Positions 34,330-46,497 are shown, counted from the first letter of the stretch. The stretch is 64,000 bases of DNA from Polytrichum commune (GCA_950295325.1 OX485808.1:5084501-5148500), one strand, 5' to 3'. Translations and numbers: made by a program. Notes: generated by a model not told the origin, from the letters alone.

Positions 34330-37300
34330 TCAAAGAGAAGCTTGAACTTTTCTGCCCTCATCTAGACTCTGAGCAATTGCATATAAATCTGCATGGACAT
34401 CTGTAAAATGTGGGTCAGTGGCCTTCTCCACTGCATCTATCCATGCTGTGAGTCTGTCCCTAGAATCCAACAAATCCTTGCGCTCGCCACTATTCAGCCA
34501 CTGCACACCAACACTTTCCATCAGCAAGCCTGTTTCCAGTCACAAGTCATAGCCTCCAGAAGATTATTGTAATTGGGTTCTACACATTCTTAAAAGAAGC
34601 ACTGTTTTGAGTGGTAGCCATCTATAAGTAAATGGTAAGCGACTTGCAAAGAAGGCCTCTGGAATGTCACTTTCCGATATTCTTTTGTGTCGTTCATCTG
34701 ACCCCTTAAATCTTTCATCACAAGCCTCTGAATTCATATCTCATCAAAACTGATTTCACAGTGCTTGAATGACATCAAACTACAACATTGGAACAATAGA
34801 GTTATTCTTAAAGTCTCAAATACTCATGGTTTGGTAGGGAATTTTGGCCCACTTTTGCCATTTTATATTGTTCAAGCGGTGTCTAAACCTCCATATTTAG
34901 TGAAATGAAGGGGAGGAGTTTGACTTTGACCAAAGTATGGTTATAGAAAGACAAATTTCATGACACTTTTAAAAGCACCTAAGATGATGCTCCAGAGTTT
35001 CATAAGGAGTTCGATTTGAGATAGCCGTCTTTTGGCCAAAGCCAAACCCCTCCCCTTCATTTCACTATAAATGGGGGTTCCGGACACCACTTGAACACTT
35101 CTTGGAACAATATAAAATGTCAAAAGTGGGCCAAAACTCCCTACCAAACCATGAGTTTTTAAGAGACTTCAAGGATAACTCTAACACTGAGCAAGTGTAA
35201 AGTTGAACTAAGAGTTCAATCAATTATTAGCTAAATACTTGAGTTAACATTGAAAAGATATTGAACCCTGAAGGGTATGTATCACAATTGACTTAACAAT
35301 AGATGTTGTTTACCAACACTGACTCAACATTTGACGAAGGCCACTTGCATTCTGAGATAGGATTTGACTTCCTTAAAGGAGCCCAACACAAAATTCAAAG
35401 ACTTTCACATAAAATGCATAATGTAGTCAACAGTACCAGGAGCTGCTTGATCTCACAGACAAGACTGAGATCAGCTATAGAAACTTCATCTGCATTCTCC
35501 AAAAATTTCCCTGGTTCTTTGAGCAGCACTGTTTCCAGGTAGTCTAGGACCAGTTTGAGATTCTTCTCGCATTGCATTGCCACCTTCACATCTTCTTCCT
35601 CTGGATAGATTCCTGGGGCCTTACCTGGAAACTTGGTGATCACTCGATGTACCACCAGCATAACTGCCAAACTCAAACTCAAACCCAAACCCAAACACGA
35701 TTCCAAACATGAATTCTGTACTGAAGTAGTGAGCTCCATTAGGAGTCCACAAGCCAAACATGTTCAATCAAATGGTCTTCTCTTACTACATGCAGTACCA
35801 GTGAAGCAGTCAAATTCGACTTTCACATGGATAAAACATCGTAAATCTCTAAATCATAAATCATTAACACTGATTTCACATTAATTTAATCACATCAAAC
35901 TACATCAACATTGAACCCCCATTGAATCAATGCCCACCAAACATAGGTTTGCAATTTTGCAATTTTGTTTCTTCATTCAATAGTTGCAATATCTTATTGA
36001 AGGTCGATTTGTAAGTTCAACCATGTTGAATGAACCATTAGCAAAATGTTGAGGAGTTAGCACTGAAAATATATTAAACCCAAAGGGTATGAATCAGCAC
36101 CAACTCAACATTCAACGTTGGTCACTTGCATTTTAACATGAATTCAGAACATGAAGTGCAAAACAGGATGTGAAGTGGAAATAGGTGGCTCATACATGCA
36201 TTAGGGCGAAGGTTTGTGTGATGCCAATCTAGCACACTGTCTATGAGTGCTCGCCTTTGCAGATTTTTGGGATACCTGAAAATCATGTTCCCACTCGTTA
36301 ATACAATAGTTGCACTGACACCAATTGCAGACTTCTCATCCTCCCCAGTCCAAATTACCAGGATAAATGTTTTTGTTGTTTCATGTATTCAGGTAATTGG
36401 TCTTGCAAAGACCATTCTCAAGACCACTTTTTCCTTGAAATGAATTGAACACCTTTAAAATTTGAACTCCACTTACCAATGGTCAGCTACATTCCGAGAT
36501 TCTGCCAAATATCGGAGAATTGTATGGCTAAATCACAAAAAAACAAGATGACGAGATGTGAGTGGGTAAAGTGGTAAGATTTTGCAAGCTGTTCCAACTA
36601 TGAGATATTATTCCAAGAGCCAAACAAGAATGAGAAACCCAGATAACTCAGTCAAAGTGTTAGTTGAAGAAACTTTTTTCATCTCATAGAGCCACAATGC
36701 ACCAGTGATGAAGAAATGCCAATTGCATATCAAGTTTGTGAAATTCATTCAAAATAACTTGAGATTGGACGGTGGCAAACAAACACTTTGTAGACATTCA
36801 CACCAGAACACTTACTCTAGTTGATACAGAAGCGTATAAATTTGGAACTTTAGTGTTGTAATTTACCTTTCATGAAGCTTGAATCCATCATCATCTATGG
36901 AGGGCACTTTACATGCAGGGTTGATTTCTAGAATCCACGAGACAAACTGTTAGCAAAAAACTCACCAACTGCAAATTCCAGGTACCCACACAAGTCTATG
37001 AATGACACCCTCACCAAGAATTTCTCCTTAAAACAAAGAAAACAGAGCACCTCATCAAAGCAGATCGATCACATGGCCATGGATATCCTAATTTCAATGC
37101 AACAAAGTCACTGATTGAGTCAACACCAATTGAGTTGTCACCTTAGATCAACTGCATAAGTGGTTGTTAAGAAAAACCCTACCACTCCAATATGAATTAA
37201 CAGAGATCTGAGGTCCGAGAATCTAATAGACAACACTGAAATTGCTCAGTGTTTCAAAGATGAATTTAATATCCATTGCATGTATTTAAAATTCGAAGTA

Positions 37301-38073
37301 TTTTGTTCAACCGATAGTAGGCACTTACTAATGTACTCCGCTGTCCTGGTTCCCCCTTTCGCCACTTCAATTTTCACTTCCTCTGCCTCAATCTCATTCA
37401 CCCTGTATAGACCAAATAAAAAACTCTGTTACCTGAAAAATGTAACAACAAAGATGGCAGAAAAACCAACAATAACATGTTGAAATCATCAAGAACAACA
37501 CTACCCCAAACACAGGCACAATTCAGGTTCGAAGTTTCTGCAATTTCTGCTGTTAAGGTAAGCGGGCATAATTCGGTTACCGATCTTAATGGAATACCTA
37601 TATTTGAGTGGGCATCATAAAAGCATCGTGTGTTTAGAACTAAATGGACTACATGCTCAAATTTTGTTTGCCATTCTAAGCTCCATAGTCAACATCACAA
37701 TCGGGGTGACCTATGGGACTGTGGACTTTGATAATTCATAACAATTCGAGATTAGCTCCAAAACTTTCTGGCATTTAATCATGGATTCTTCAAATATATT
37801 TGCAGGCGCACATAAATTTCAACCTTGCAAATCCCAGTGTTATAAGGTAGCTAACAGAAAAAATTAACCAAATAAGGCCCGTCTACCTTACTCTCTGAAA
37901 CCCGCTTTCGGCAAAGCACAGAGCACCAGAATTGGGATAGGGTCAATTGACTGACCCAGTGTGTACGAGATTTGAGCTCATTACCTGCAAAAGATGGTAA
38001 TGGCTCTTGCCGGCTGTGACAAAAGATCCACGTAAAGCTTCAAATTGCCCGACCTCCTCCCCTCCCCTGCCAT
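34330..38073 (-). CDS. Theta-class glutathione S-transferase, seven exons
   Basis: Exons in coding order are 38073-37985, 37402-37329, 36927-36867, 36527-36477, 36275-36196, 35663-35437 and 34500-34330; phases agree throughout and yield 250 residues, the usual length for plant theta GSTs. The thioredoxin-like N-domain starts MAGEGRRSGNLKLYVDLLSQ, with Ser19 of LLSQP as the expected glutathione-activating serine. VNEIEAEEVKIEVAKGG and INPACKVPSIDDDGFKLHES (the glutathione-contacting cis-Pro and E-S pair) follow. The helical domain has VLDWHHTNLRPNA and SIADLSLVCEIKQLL and ends FTDVHADLYAIAQ. Theta GSTs conjugate or reduce hydrophobic electrophiles and lipid hydroperoxides. The C-terminus is ASL rather than a canonical SKL peroxisomal signal. 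A MITE sits in intron 6. Each exon has GT-AG borders. Confidence 0.93.
34799..35181. mobile_element. Foldback MITE, TA family, complete copy (383 bp) in GST intron 6
   Basis: The ends GAGTTATTCTTAAAGTCTC and gagacttcaaggataactc are inverted copies flanked by TA (34797-34798, 35182-35183). Arms of roughly 190 bases pair along almost the whole element: ctcatggtttggtaggga with tccctaccaaaccatgag, gttcaagcggtgtc with gacaccacttgaac, and tttgactttgaccaaag with cttttggccaaagccaaa. It has no coding capacity. It lies between GST exons 6 and 7 and leaves the splice sites untouched. Confidence 0.9.
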
Positions 38074-41000
38074 CTGCGCAAATCCTGAAGTCTTTCTAAC
38101 CTTCCAAGTAAACAACCCACAAAACAAAAACTGGAAATATTACAGAACTTTTGCAAACTCCAGATGGGTAGACAGCACCTCTGCCTTTACAACTTCAAGA
38201 ATGCGAAGCTAGTTGTTCTCCCCAGTAATAAAATTCCCACATACATGCACTCGGTTGCCTAATACAACAGCAATTTGGCTTGTCGACTTACAAACGTGTA
38301 ACTAGGGCAGAAATGTGGCCCTATTTTTGTGGGCACTTCAACAGATAACTTGTACTGTTCGATCGATTCGCGAATTGTCTCATCCAGGTATCAACTGCGA
38401 TGAAATACTCAAATTGTCATTTCGAGTTACATAATCAGAGTTTTGAGATGGAAAACTGACAGGAGGATTATATTTTTCCTCTAGTCATTACAGAGGCCTT
38501 GAGTCCAATTATGTTGACTATGGAACCTATTTTGAGCACAAAATCTAATCTCATAGTAACACATGTCCTTTTGGTGTCCATTCTTTTCTACAAACCTTGC
38601 AGTTTAAGTAGTACCACTGAAATAATATAAGTGTTTAAGTAAGAAGAGCGATGCAACATATTATACCTTTATCTTGGTTTGGTTTGTTGTGATGAGAATG
38701 TGTAGTTTCCTGGGCTAGACACCCACCTCTTTGAGTTGGGCCCCTACTACTATTACCAAGCTAAAGGAGGTCTAGTGAAAACATCATCCCCATAGGTTTG
38801 TGGTTTATTCATCTCAAGTGGGCCCCTATACTATTTTGTAAATTCTGATATTACTTTTGGGGTCAATTTCCCCCAAATCTATATGCTATAATAGAATTGC
38901 ATGTATTTTCACCTTGGGTATTGATGGTAGGGGCAAGCTCAAAGTGGTGGGCGTCTTAGTTGTTGGCTAATATGGTGCGTCATTGCTAACAACAAACATC
39001 AGTTGGTGAGGCCATCAACAAAGCAACCATGCCTCCAAGTCCTCCATTTGTCTTTCTTTGTGTACATCAAAGATTTGGAATGGAAAATGACCTACGTTAC
39101 CACTCTTTGCCAAAGAGAGGGAATTATAACATACATGCGCATGTCTCATCCCTCCACCATAAAAACTTGACCACCTATAGGTTTGTGGCCGAGTCGTCCT
39201 CTCAAGTGACTTGGACTAGCCTAATTCGGGGTCTTGAAGACTAATTCTAATGTCAAGTCAACTAAAAATAGAACCATATTGACTACATACTATTTCAAGG
39301 CTTTTGTCTTGCATGTTGGAGAGGTCCGTTGAGACTTGTGTTGAGAGTTGGGCCGAGCAAAAAGCTAGACCCAACTCTCAACACAAGTTCTGCAATTTTT
39401 TTGCAAAAATAATCAAGATTCAACTTTACTAATAATTATCCATATTTTAATGGTGTCTTGAGGCTCAAAAGTTGGGACTTTGCCTCCATGTTAGGACTTG
39501 CTAACATGAGTGGGACTTGGAACCCCATGTAAACTGGCCTTGAGACCACTTCCCTCTACAATAATGTTACCTAATTTAGCACCCCTTTGTGTTAGTGTTT
39601 GGTGTACAAAGTGTGATCATGTGTTAAGTTAAACTTTCATTGCATGTATATGCTGTTGCCGGGTCATTGTTTGGGTCATGTTGTGGAAGTACAACGGATA
39701 TTCAAGTTAAGGCTCCTGCATGTGAACCTTCTCAGTTGTACTATTGTGGATATTTTGGGAACTGCAAAATGGAGGTCTTTGGTCTTTGAATCATACTTGC
39801 AAGTTATAAGGTAGATCATGGGTAAAAAATGGTTACTTTTACAATTATTTGTAATGCCTAGCCTTGATCGAAACTTGCGATTAGGTCAAGATGGGTAGCT
39901 AATCCAAATCAAGGTTGGAGCCACTTTCCTATCCATTTTTGGACTGCATATGATTATCTTAGTCATTTTCAAAGTGAAGATTCTCGTGCTCATCAAATGT
40001 TCAGACAAGTCCTCCCAAGCATGTTGATGTTTGAGTGTAGGAATGGTTATCATCATTTGAGCACGTACTCAAAAATCTTTTAAACACATTTCTTCTTGGT
40101 ATCCATCCTTGGAGTTGCCTGACCTAACCACATACCACTAAAATCCAATCAAGAAAAGTGATTGAATAAGGGGTTTTTACCTTATTGCCTTGGAGCAATG
40201 GAGCCCGCCTTTTGAAAGGAAGGCAACATGCTTACTTTGACGTTTGATAAAACATGATCACTGGAAGATAGAACGGACTCCCATTCATGTCAAGCACATA
40301 GACGTTTGTTTTGTTTTAATTTATTCCTTTAAAGTTACTGATCATGGTTGCATTCTTATTCTGGTGTTTTCCCAAAAGTTTCAGGCAAGGGAGCATAATG
40401 TAGCATAATGCTCAAATTCATGCTCACATTCATTACGCTCATATTGATGTAGCGTAATGTGGAATTAAGGAAGTCTATAATTATTGTTATGAGTGAGTGA
40501 GTACATTTGCCTCAAGAATCATTGAAGATCAATGCTGCTTATGTTCAATGACGTAAGCTCCTCCACTTGATCTCTACAAATTTATTATGTCACTCCCAAC
40601 TGTGATGATTCTAACACTAGATCAAAAATCGAATTGAATAGGACACTACTTACCTACTTGAATGATGATGTGCTATGATTCTTCTTGAGGTACATTTTTC
40701 CCACTTGAATTGGTGACGAGACTCCATCTGCATCAGACTGCCAAGTCCAAGTAAATGCAACACTTGCTGAATCCCAAAATTAGCTTGATGCAGGACGAAG
40801 GTTTGAGTGCCATCATAGTTGTAACTACTTACTAAGAAATCGATCAAACATGTGCTAAGAGTTCCACAATGAAAGATGATCAACGTGGTACTTCCAAATT
40901 CATAATTAAGTGGTATCAAATTAAGAAGCTGAAGGAGCAATTAATAATGATGCCCATCGGTGCCAATTTATTCCTCCTTGTACCCTAAATTAGTACTACA

Positions 41001-41698
41001 CACCCAGCTAGACCAGAATTGATAGCAAATTAAGTAACCAGTCTAATGCAGATTGACACACAAGTTCCTGAATCCTGTATGGATTGCCAGGCTTGTAATT
41101 CCTTCCTTCAACCTGAGCAACTCATATGCATGATGTTGGTATGTAGTATTTCTGAAGACCGATCGCAGGAATGGCGAGTCTATAGATTCATCAAGCCCAC
41201 ATGACCTTGCCGCCTTGAATTTGGGAATGCTCCCCAGATTTGGGTAAGTCTCAAGGTTACTCAAATCAGGTACTAAAAGTGTGCAACTCTTTCTCCATAA
41301 ATTGCCTTCTTAATCAGGTATCATCAACATTTGGTGGCAATTTGTGGTGGAATTCTTGGTACACATTGGTCTTTCCTTCCGCTCCATTTCTCGGCCTAGC
41401 TCTCAAATCCTCATACTTAGATGAGGGATATAGGTGAGATTTGGCGTCAAGCTCCTAGTACCGGTTGTATAATGGTTTCTGTATTTTAAGAAGGTTGGCT
41501 ATGTGGGGAGTGGAGATTGAGATTGCTATTGTCAACGGAAGCATGCAGCCGGAAGTAGCATGCAGGTGGAACTGGGAAAGGATGCTTGGAAAGGATTAAC
41601 TAGGGCGTGAGAATGGGAATCTCTGCATGGTGGAATGACCGACCGGAGTGAGCTCGAAGACTCGACTTGATGCTCCTGATTGCAAGACTGGCAGAGGC
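38074..41698. other. Intergenic region between the GST gene and the second B3 gene
   Basis: The GST promoter lies at the left. The rest holds dispersed repeat (about 39900-40150, matching 43098-43350) and a short hairpin at 39334-39388. Reverse-strand frames at 40650-40940 (96 codons) and 41043-41264 (73 codons) look less random than most, but I could not assign them to any family or find splice partners. Confidence 0.4.
39334..39388. repeat. Perfect 19-bp stem hairpin
   Basis: acttgtgttgagagttggg (39334-39352) pairs without mismatch with cccaactctcaacacaagt (39370-39388) across a 17-base loop. The stem is shorter than usual for a plant microRNA precursor and no flanking pairing extends it. 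Confidence 0.85.
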
Positions 41699-43350
41699 AT
41701 GTCAAATTCTGCTAAGCGCAAGTCCACTTCCTCGGAAGACTGCCGATCGTCTAAGCTCCGAAGCTACATTGCGCCACAGGGAGTACAAAAAGACCCAATT
41801 ACCAACTCAATAAATACAACTTACCTCATTACCACCATGAGGCCAAGTTTCCGAAAAGTTTTGCGAAAGGGCGCTACTCACACTGCCGAGTGCTGCAGAC
41901 TGGTGAGGTCGATCGCACGACCTAAGTCGCCTCTTGCACAAATTAGATTGAAATTTAATGAGTGTCTTAGTTCGTCGTGGTGGACTGACTTTCGAAACTG
42001 TCTGAGTCGATAGAAATACAATGCCTGAGCAAATCTTATTAGACCTTTGTGAAGAGTTCTTGGCACTATTTTCTTTGGCAGCCATTGAAGGTGGCTTGTT
42101 CATTAAGTAGAGATTCGGGGGTGATTTGGGTCTCGGAGCCCTTGAAGTTGTTACAGATGTTTAATTGGCCTCTTATGTTGTACAGAAAAAAAATCTAGTC
42201 GATCAGCAAATCTTGTACTAATCTAATGCCTTAAGAATGAGATTAAGGTGACCAAACGCCATTCATTTCTGACGAAATTTCAAAGAGAAAACATCCGATC
42301 TCCCGAAGTGGTTTACATAGGCGTACTTAAAGTGGTCATTGTCGAGCAGGTGCTGAGCTTTCACTTTTTGGGCATCCATGAAACTTGAATGAGCCGTTGT
42401 AATAATCCTCATAATAATAATAGGAGTGTTCGTTTTAGGAGAATATTGAGCCATTTAAAGTTGCTAGGTGTTTGTATAAGACATGTCAAATACCTTAGGT
42501 CAAGCATGTAGAAATGTGATCCGCAGTCTGTGCACATGACCATTTCATCAGGAATTCCTGGACAGTACTGCTCATTTCAAAACTGGTGTTAAAATATATT
42601 ATATGAACGTCTGGAGATTTTAAGTTTCTTGCGTTGTTGCAGGTGTTCCCAATCCGATTTGTTGAAGTGAACTACATCAGCCTGGACAAGCATGTGACCA
42701 TGGCGGACTCCACAGGGCACAGGCTATGGCACATGCGCATGCAGGAGTGCAGCAATGGGCCTTTGAGAGTGATAAGCAACGGATGGCGAGAATTTTGCTA
42801 TGACCATAGCCTCAAAGAAAATGACGCACTCGTGTTCACTCTGCTTTCCTTTTCGCATTTCATGGTGGAATTTTGTAGCAGCGAGTCTACGAGTACTACG
42901 CGTTCCATGTACCCAACCCGAGAGGAGGACAAGTATCCTTGGAATACCAATAACTACAGAATGGAGTGTCTATCTTGGCGACGAAGCTCTGAAAACTCAC
43001 ATTATAAGGTAAGTGGGCCTTCATCAGACACTTATCTCTCTGCACCCACTTATCGTCTAAGGATACGGAACACCGATCAGTACGAGATGGTTAGGTAAAT
43101 CCAAAACGTGCCCGTGGCCATTTCCCTCATATATTTTGGATCTGCTTGGATGAATATCTTATGCATTATCAAAGTGGAGATTCTTGTGCAGCTCATCAAA
43201 TGGTCATATAGGTGATCCGTCGAGTATGTGGATGAGTATTGACCCTAGATTGATTTACATATTTAGAACACGGAATTCATCCTCTTTTAAACGAATATTG
43301 TCTATTTGGTGTCCGTGCTCAGACCCATACCTAATCACATCACGGTCAAA
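39900..43350 (+). repeat. Diverged dispersed repeat pair (39900-40150 and 43098-43350)
   Basis: The two blocks share, in order, a tccaaa...cc.tttccct.atat/ccat...ttttgga segment, tatcaaagtggagattct or ttcaaagtgaagattctcgt, gctcatcaaatg, tttggtgtccgtgctc or cttggtatccatccttgg, and cctaatcacat or cctaaccacat. The second copy lies inside intron 2 of the second B3 gene. Short related motifs also occur near 5108 and 38571. The family is unidentified. Confidence 0.55.
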
Positions 43351-43690
43351 TATAATAGGTATCCACATATTGAGGGTGTTTGAATTAACATCGGTCTAGC
43401 TTACTTACCACCTCACTTGTCCTTGAAATGCAAAGAAACCAGAGAAAGTCATCCAGCCACAATCGACTCAGAGGAAACCAGGTGGACATGGAATTACGAC
43501 CCTACCATGGCATCATCATCATCATCCTCAGATCAATGCCCTAATGATCCCACCTGAGTTGACATATATGGAATGCAAGAACCCAGATGGATCAGCCTAC
43601 TTTCAGATTCTGGATAGTGACGATGAGAATGAGATTGCAGCAAGTGACGATGAAGATGAAGCCAAGAGATCAGAAGGATGGATCAAATGA
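41699..43690 (+). CDS. Single-B3-domain protein, three exons
   Basis: Predicted exons are 41699-41902, 42643-43008 and 43436-43690, phase 0 throughout, about 274 residues. The start MSNSAKRKSTSSEDCRSSKL is the first ATG after an in-frame stop at 41636. The B3 domain begins FRKVLRKGATHTAECCRL at the end of exon 1 and continues in exon 2 with VFPIRFVEVNYISLDKHVTM, GHRLWHMRM, NGWREFCYDHSLKENDALVF and FMVEF, to about residue 155. Exon 1 ends CTG|GTGAGG at the same position of the domain as the intron breaks in the three-B3 gene. Exon 3 encodes HHHHHPQINALMIPPEL and an acidic tail DSDDENEIAASDDEDEA. The exon-3 acceptor has a poor pyrimidine tract, so that junction is the least certain. It is probably nuclear, DNA-binding, and a paralogue or fragment of the upstream gene. 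Confidence 0.72.
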
Positions 43691-44530
43691 GGAGCTGCTC
43701 AAACTTGTAGAAGACTCTGGTCAGAAGCAAGAAACAATCAGCTGGTAGTATCACAGACGGCTGCGATTTTGATGAAATCGGCAGGCCTTGTCAAGTTTGA
43801 CAAAAATATGCACAACATTAGCACCGAATTGACCATGCCGTTTCAATCTGTACATTTGCTGTAACAATCGTAGGAGGATGAATGGGGAGAGCATACATAT
43901 ATGTCAGTCTTGTGTGCAGGATGCCTCTGATTTATAACGGAAGCAAGCAACCTTCTCACAAGCAGAACAATCTATATCTCCAGAAGCTTGCGTCTGTTAC
44001 CATTTTGGATACGCTTTAAAGAAATGCATCCACAGGTGGTTTTTTCCACCAATTTCAAGGAGGATCCATGAGTGATTGCATTTGTTGCAAGAATCACTCA
44101 AGAATGCTTCGGCGGAAATTGCTCTTTGTGTAGACGACTTTGTGCCTCCAAATCTGTACTACCTGAAGCATAAATTTTTATCACTTCCGTTAAGATGCTT
44201 GAACTGCTGTATCCAATCAAATTGTATAGCACATCATTCCGAATGATGTGAAAGGTGTGCCGTAATCCTTCCTGAAGACTACTTAAGAAAACGATGATGG
44301 AAAGTGATGAGATTGCAGGAAGTGACAATGAAGATGAAGCCAACAGAGAACAAAGGAATAAAACAGGATGGTTGTTCACACTTGTTAACTAGATTATCAA
44401 GCACGCCAGGGACCATTTCCAGGCACACCATAGCTGCATAGCTTCATTGGCCAAAGAATCGCGTAGTCCGCAATTTCATCAGTGACGATGAATATGAATA
44501 TGAAGCCAATACAGATGAAATATAAAAAAG
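43640..44530 (+). repeat. Three copies of the acidic-tail sequence of the B3 gene
   Basis: The end of exon 3 (about 43640-43720: gtgacgatgaagatgaagcc and then gagctgctcaaacttgtag) recurs in degraded form at about 44290-44390 (gtgacaatgaagatgaagcc) and about 44475-44550 (gtgacgaatgaa-like string, gaagccaatacagatg, then gctgctcaaattcttgta). The last copy lies against the dirigent pseudogene on the other strand. Confidence 0.6.
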
Positions 44531-44870
44531 CGCTGCTCAAATTCTTGTATGTATTTAAATGTTGTCAAATTGTTTCTGACTTCAAAAATCACTGGATAAG
44601 TATTCCTTCCACTTAACTCCAGAGAGAATTGTTCCAACGGATTCACATTGCCTCCAGGGCCAGCAACAATGAAAGCTGTGGTGTTCGCCTTCTGCAGTAA
44701 GTCGTCGTGGAAGTAGAACTTAATCACCGTCGGTCTCAGAGTCGATTGCAGATTGCGTCCCGGTCTTGCCTCACAATCTTGAGGATCAAAAAAAACAAAT
44801 TCGCCAGGATCATCACAAAGCAGGAGATTTTCTTCGTGAAGATGGCCACAGTTCTAGACTTCTTCATCAT
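44479..44870 (-). pseudogene. Truncated dirigent-like pseudogene
   Basis: From ATG at 44870 (MMKKSRTVAIFTKK, then the hydrophobic CFVMILANLFFLI, a signal peptide) the frame is lost at a run of eight A on the plus strand (44788-44795). After it, the next frame reads DCEARPGRNLQSTL, VIKFYFHDDLLQKANTTAFI and VAGPGGNVNPLEQFS. F/Y-x-HD-x-L...N-x-TA...VAG is the conserved start of dirigent proteins, secreted beta-barrel proteins that steer coupling of phenoxy radicals in lignan formation. The match fades after about 60 residues and a stop follows, so the C-terminal half of the barrel is absent. A single missing A would explain the shift. Confidence 0.7.
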
Positions 44871-44948
44871 CGCCGTAGTTTGTGCTTTGCAAATCTTCGC
44901 GAACCTCGGAGTAAGTCTGCACTTTGTGTAACATTGTCTATTAAGCAC

Positions 44949-46116
44949 CGGCTTCAGTGTTGAATGAATGCAACATTTGCAAGAGTTACAATTTTATGAA
45001 AGGATCCTTGTCCAGCTTCATGGAAATCGAATAATTGCTCTTGTGCTCATTAGAAGATTGGAGTAACCGTAGTCAAATCTCCTCGTCGGATGATCGTAAG
45101 AGTGTTTCGGATTAGCGTAGTGGTACGGTATTTTGGAGCCCGTTAATATGCATTTACATATAATTTCATTGTTATTGTACACGTGTTAACTTTATGCATG
45201 ATCATTGGTGGAACACGTGTTATTTTAACCCTTAAAGAAATTATGCTTCACGTATGGAAATACTTGAGTGACACAAAACCCCCGGCCCGCCCACGTGGCC
45301 CACATGTGTGTTTATCTTATATGGCATATGGAATGACTTATATGAACCTCTAGCAAGTAATGAAATAATATTCGTATGGTATTGAATCCTTTTTTAGCAC
45401 AAGCCATCAAAAAAAAGGAAACAAAACTGAAGTCAATGTGATAGTGATGATTAAACAAGGGATAAACAAGTTACATAGTGTGTCATTTGAGTCTAGATCA
45501 TTTACACAAGCTCAAATGTCTTTACTGATCCATTATGTACATATGTATGTTTCAATTGTATGTATGTTTATGATAAATGCCTAGGCAAAGGACTCTTCAT
45601 ATCACATACAAATTAACGTGAGTGTAAGAAGGGGTATTCTTTGAAGCATTAGCATACATAGTATATATAAGGGAGAGTTATTGTTTTTCTCTAGTGTGTA
45701 CATTTAAAAAGGCTACTAAGAATTTTGAAGTAAAGGTAGATGTACAATAAGGGCCCTTGAGGTTTAGAGGACAATTGACATTAGATGTGGTAGTCTCATC
45801 CAGATGATGTGTGTTTTAGGGTCATATTATTCTGAGTTATATCTTATAGATGGAAAAACGCTCAATGTCTTTCCCGTTGGAAAGTGAAAGTGGATTATAT
45901 TATATGTAATAAAGGCCCATTTATTTCATGATTTGTATTTTGTGTATATAGTGTAGGCATTTATCACATTAAACACTATATTAGGTAATCTGAAACTTTC
46001 TGCTATCTCAAATTAATATGTGGATCATCTTATCACGTGTATGATGTGGAATGATGTGGAATTCCATATCATTAATATGTAGATCATCTTATCATGTACA
46101 TCATCTTACCTCCTTG
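44949..46116. other. Intergenic, no supported gene
   Basis: AT-rich. Near the right end, about 46014-46044 (attaatatgtggatcatctt) recurs as a direct repeat at about 46073-46103. Confidence 0.45.
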
Positions 46117-46497
46117 TCAACACACCAAACAAGAAGCCCCTCTAGTGGGCTCAAATTTTGCGTCATGTACAATAGCTTGTACTACATGGTCACTACCGTC
46201 ATCACGCATGTAACACCAAAATTGTTGAGCCTTCGTGTGCCCAATCAGACGGTGAGCTCCACTCCAAATATATGGTTCTATAATTGCTTTGAAGTTTGGC
46301 ACCTCCTCAATCATATATGGGATCATGGGAATCTTATCCAAATCCATGTACAACTTCATCAAGAGTGTAAGTGTTGGGACATCCTCCTCATACAACTTCA
46401 TGCTCCATCGCCCAAAATATGCATCAATACCAACGTGTTGTGGTCCACCAATACAAAGATACAAATACCTCCTTGAAAATGCTTTCGCAATCAACAA
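46117..46497 (-). other. Open frame of unknown family, probably transposon-derived
   Basis: This 126-codon reverse-strand frame has well-varied composition: LIAKAFSRRYLYLCIGGPQH, WSMKLYEEDVPTLTLLMKLY, MIEEVPNFKAIIEPYIW and AQQFWCYMRDDGSDHVV. It has no ATG-led upstream context, and a second frame 170-390 bases upstream on the same strand (46666-46884, FVGMIAHGHGDVRFAHYAFN) looks like a broken continuation. I do not recognise the protein. The pattern (coherent protein-like blocks separated by stops) suggests a decayed element ORF. Confidence 0.4.

Noticed and set aside
28553-42642. Joining the 42643 B3 exon to the three-B3 gene through a 14-kb intron
   Set aside because: The upstream gene ends in a normal stop at 28552, and a proper first exon for the second B3 domain was found at 41699-41902.
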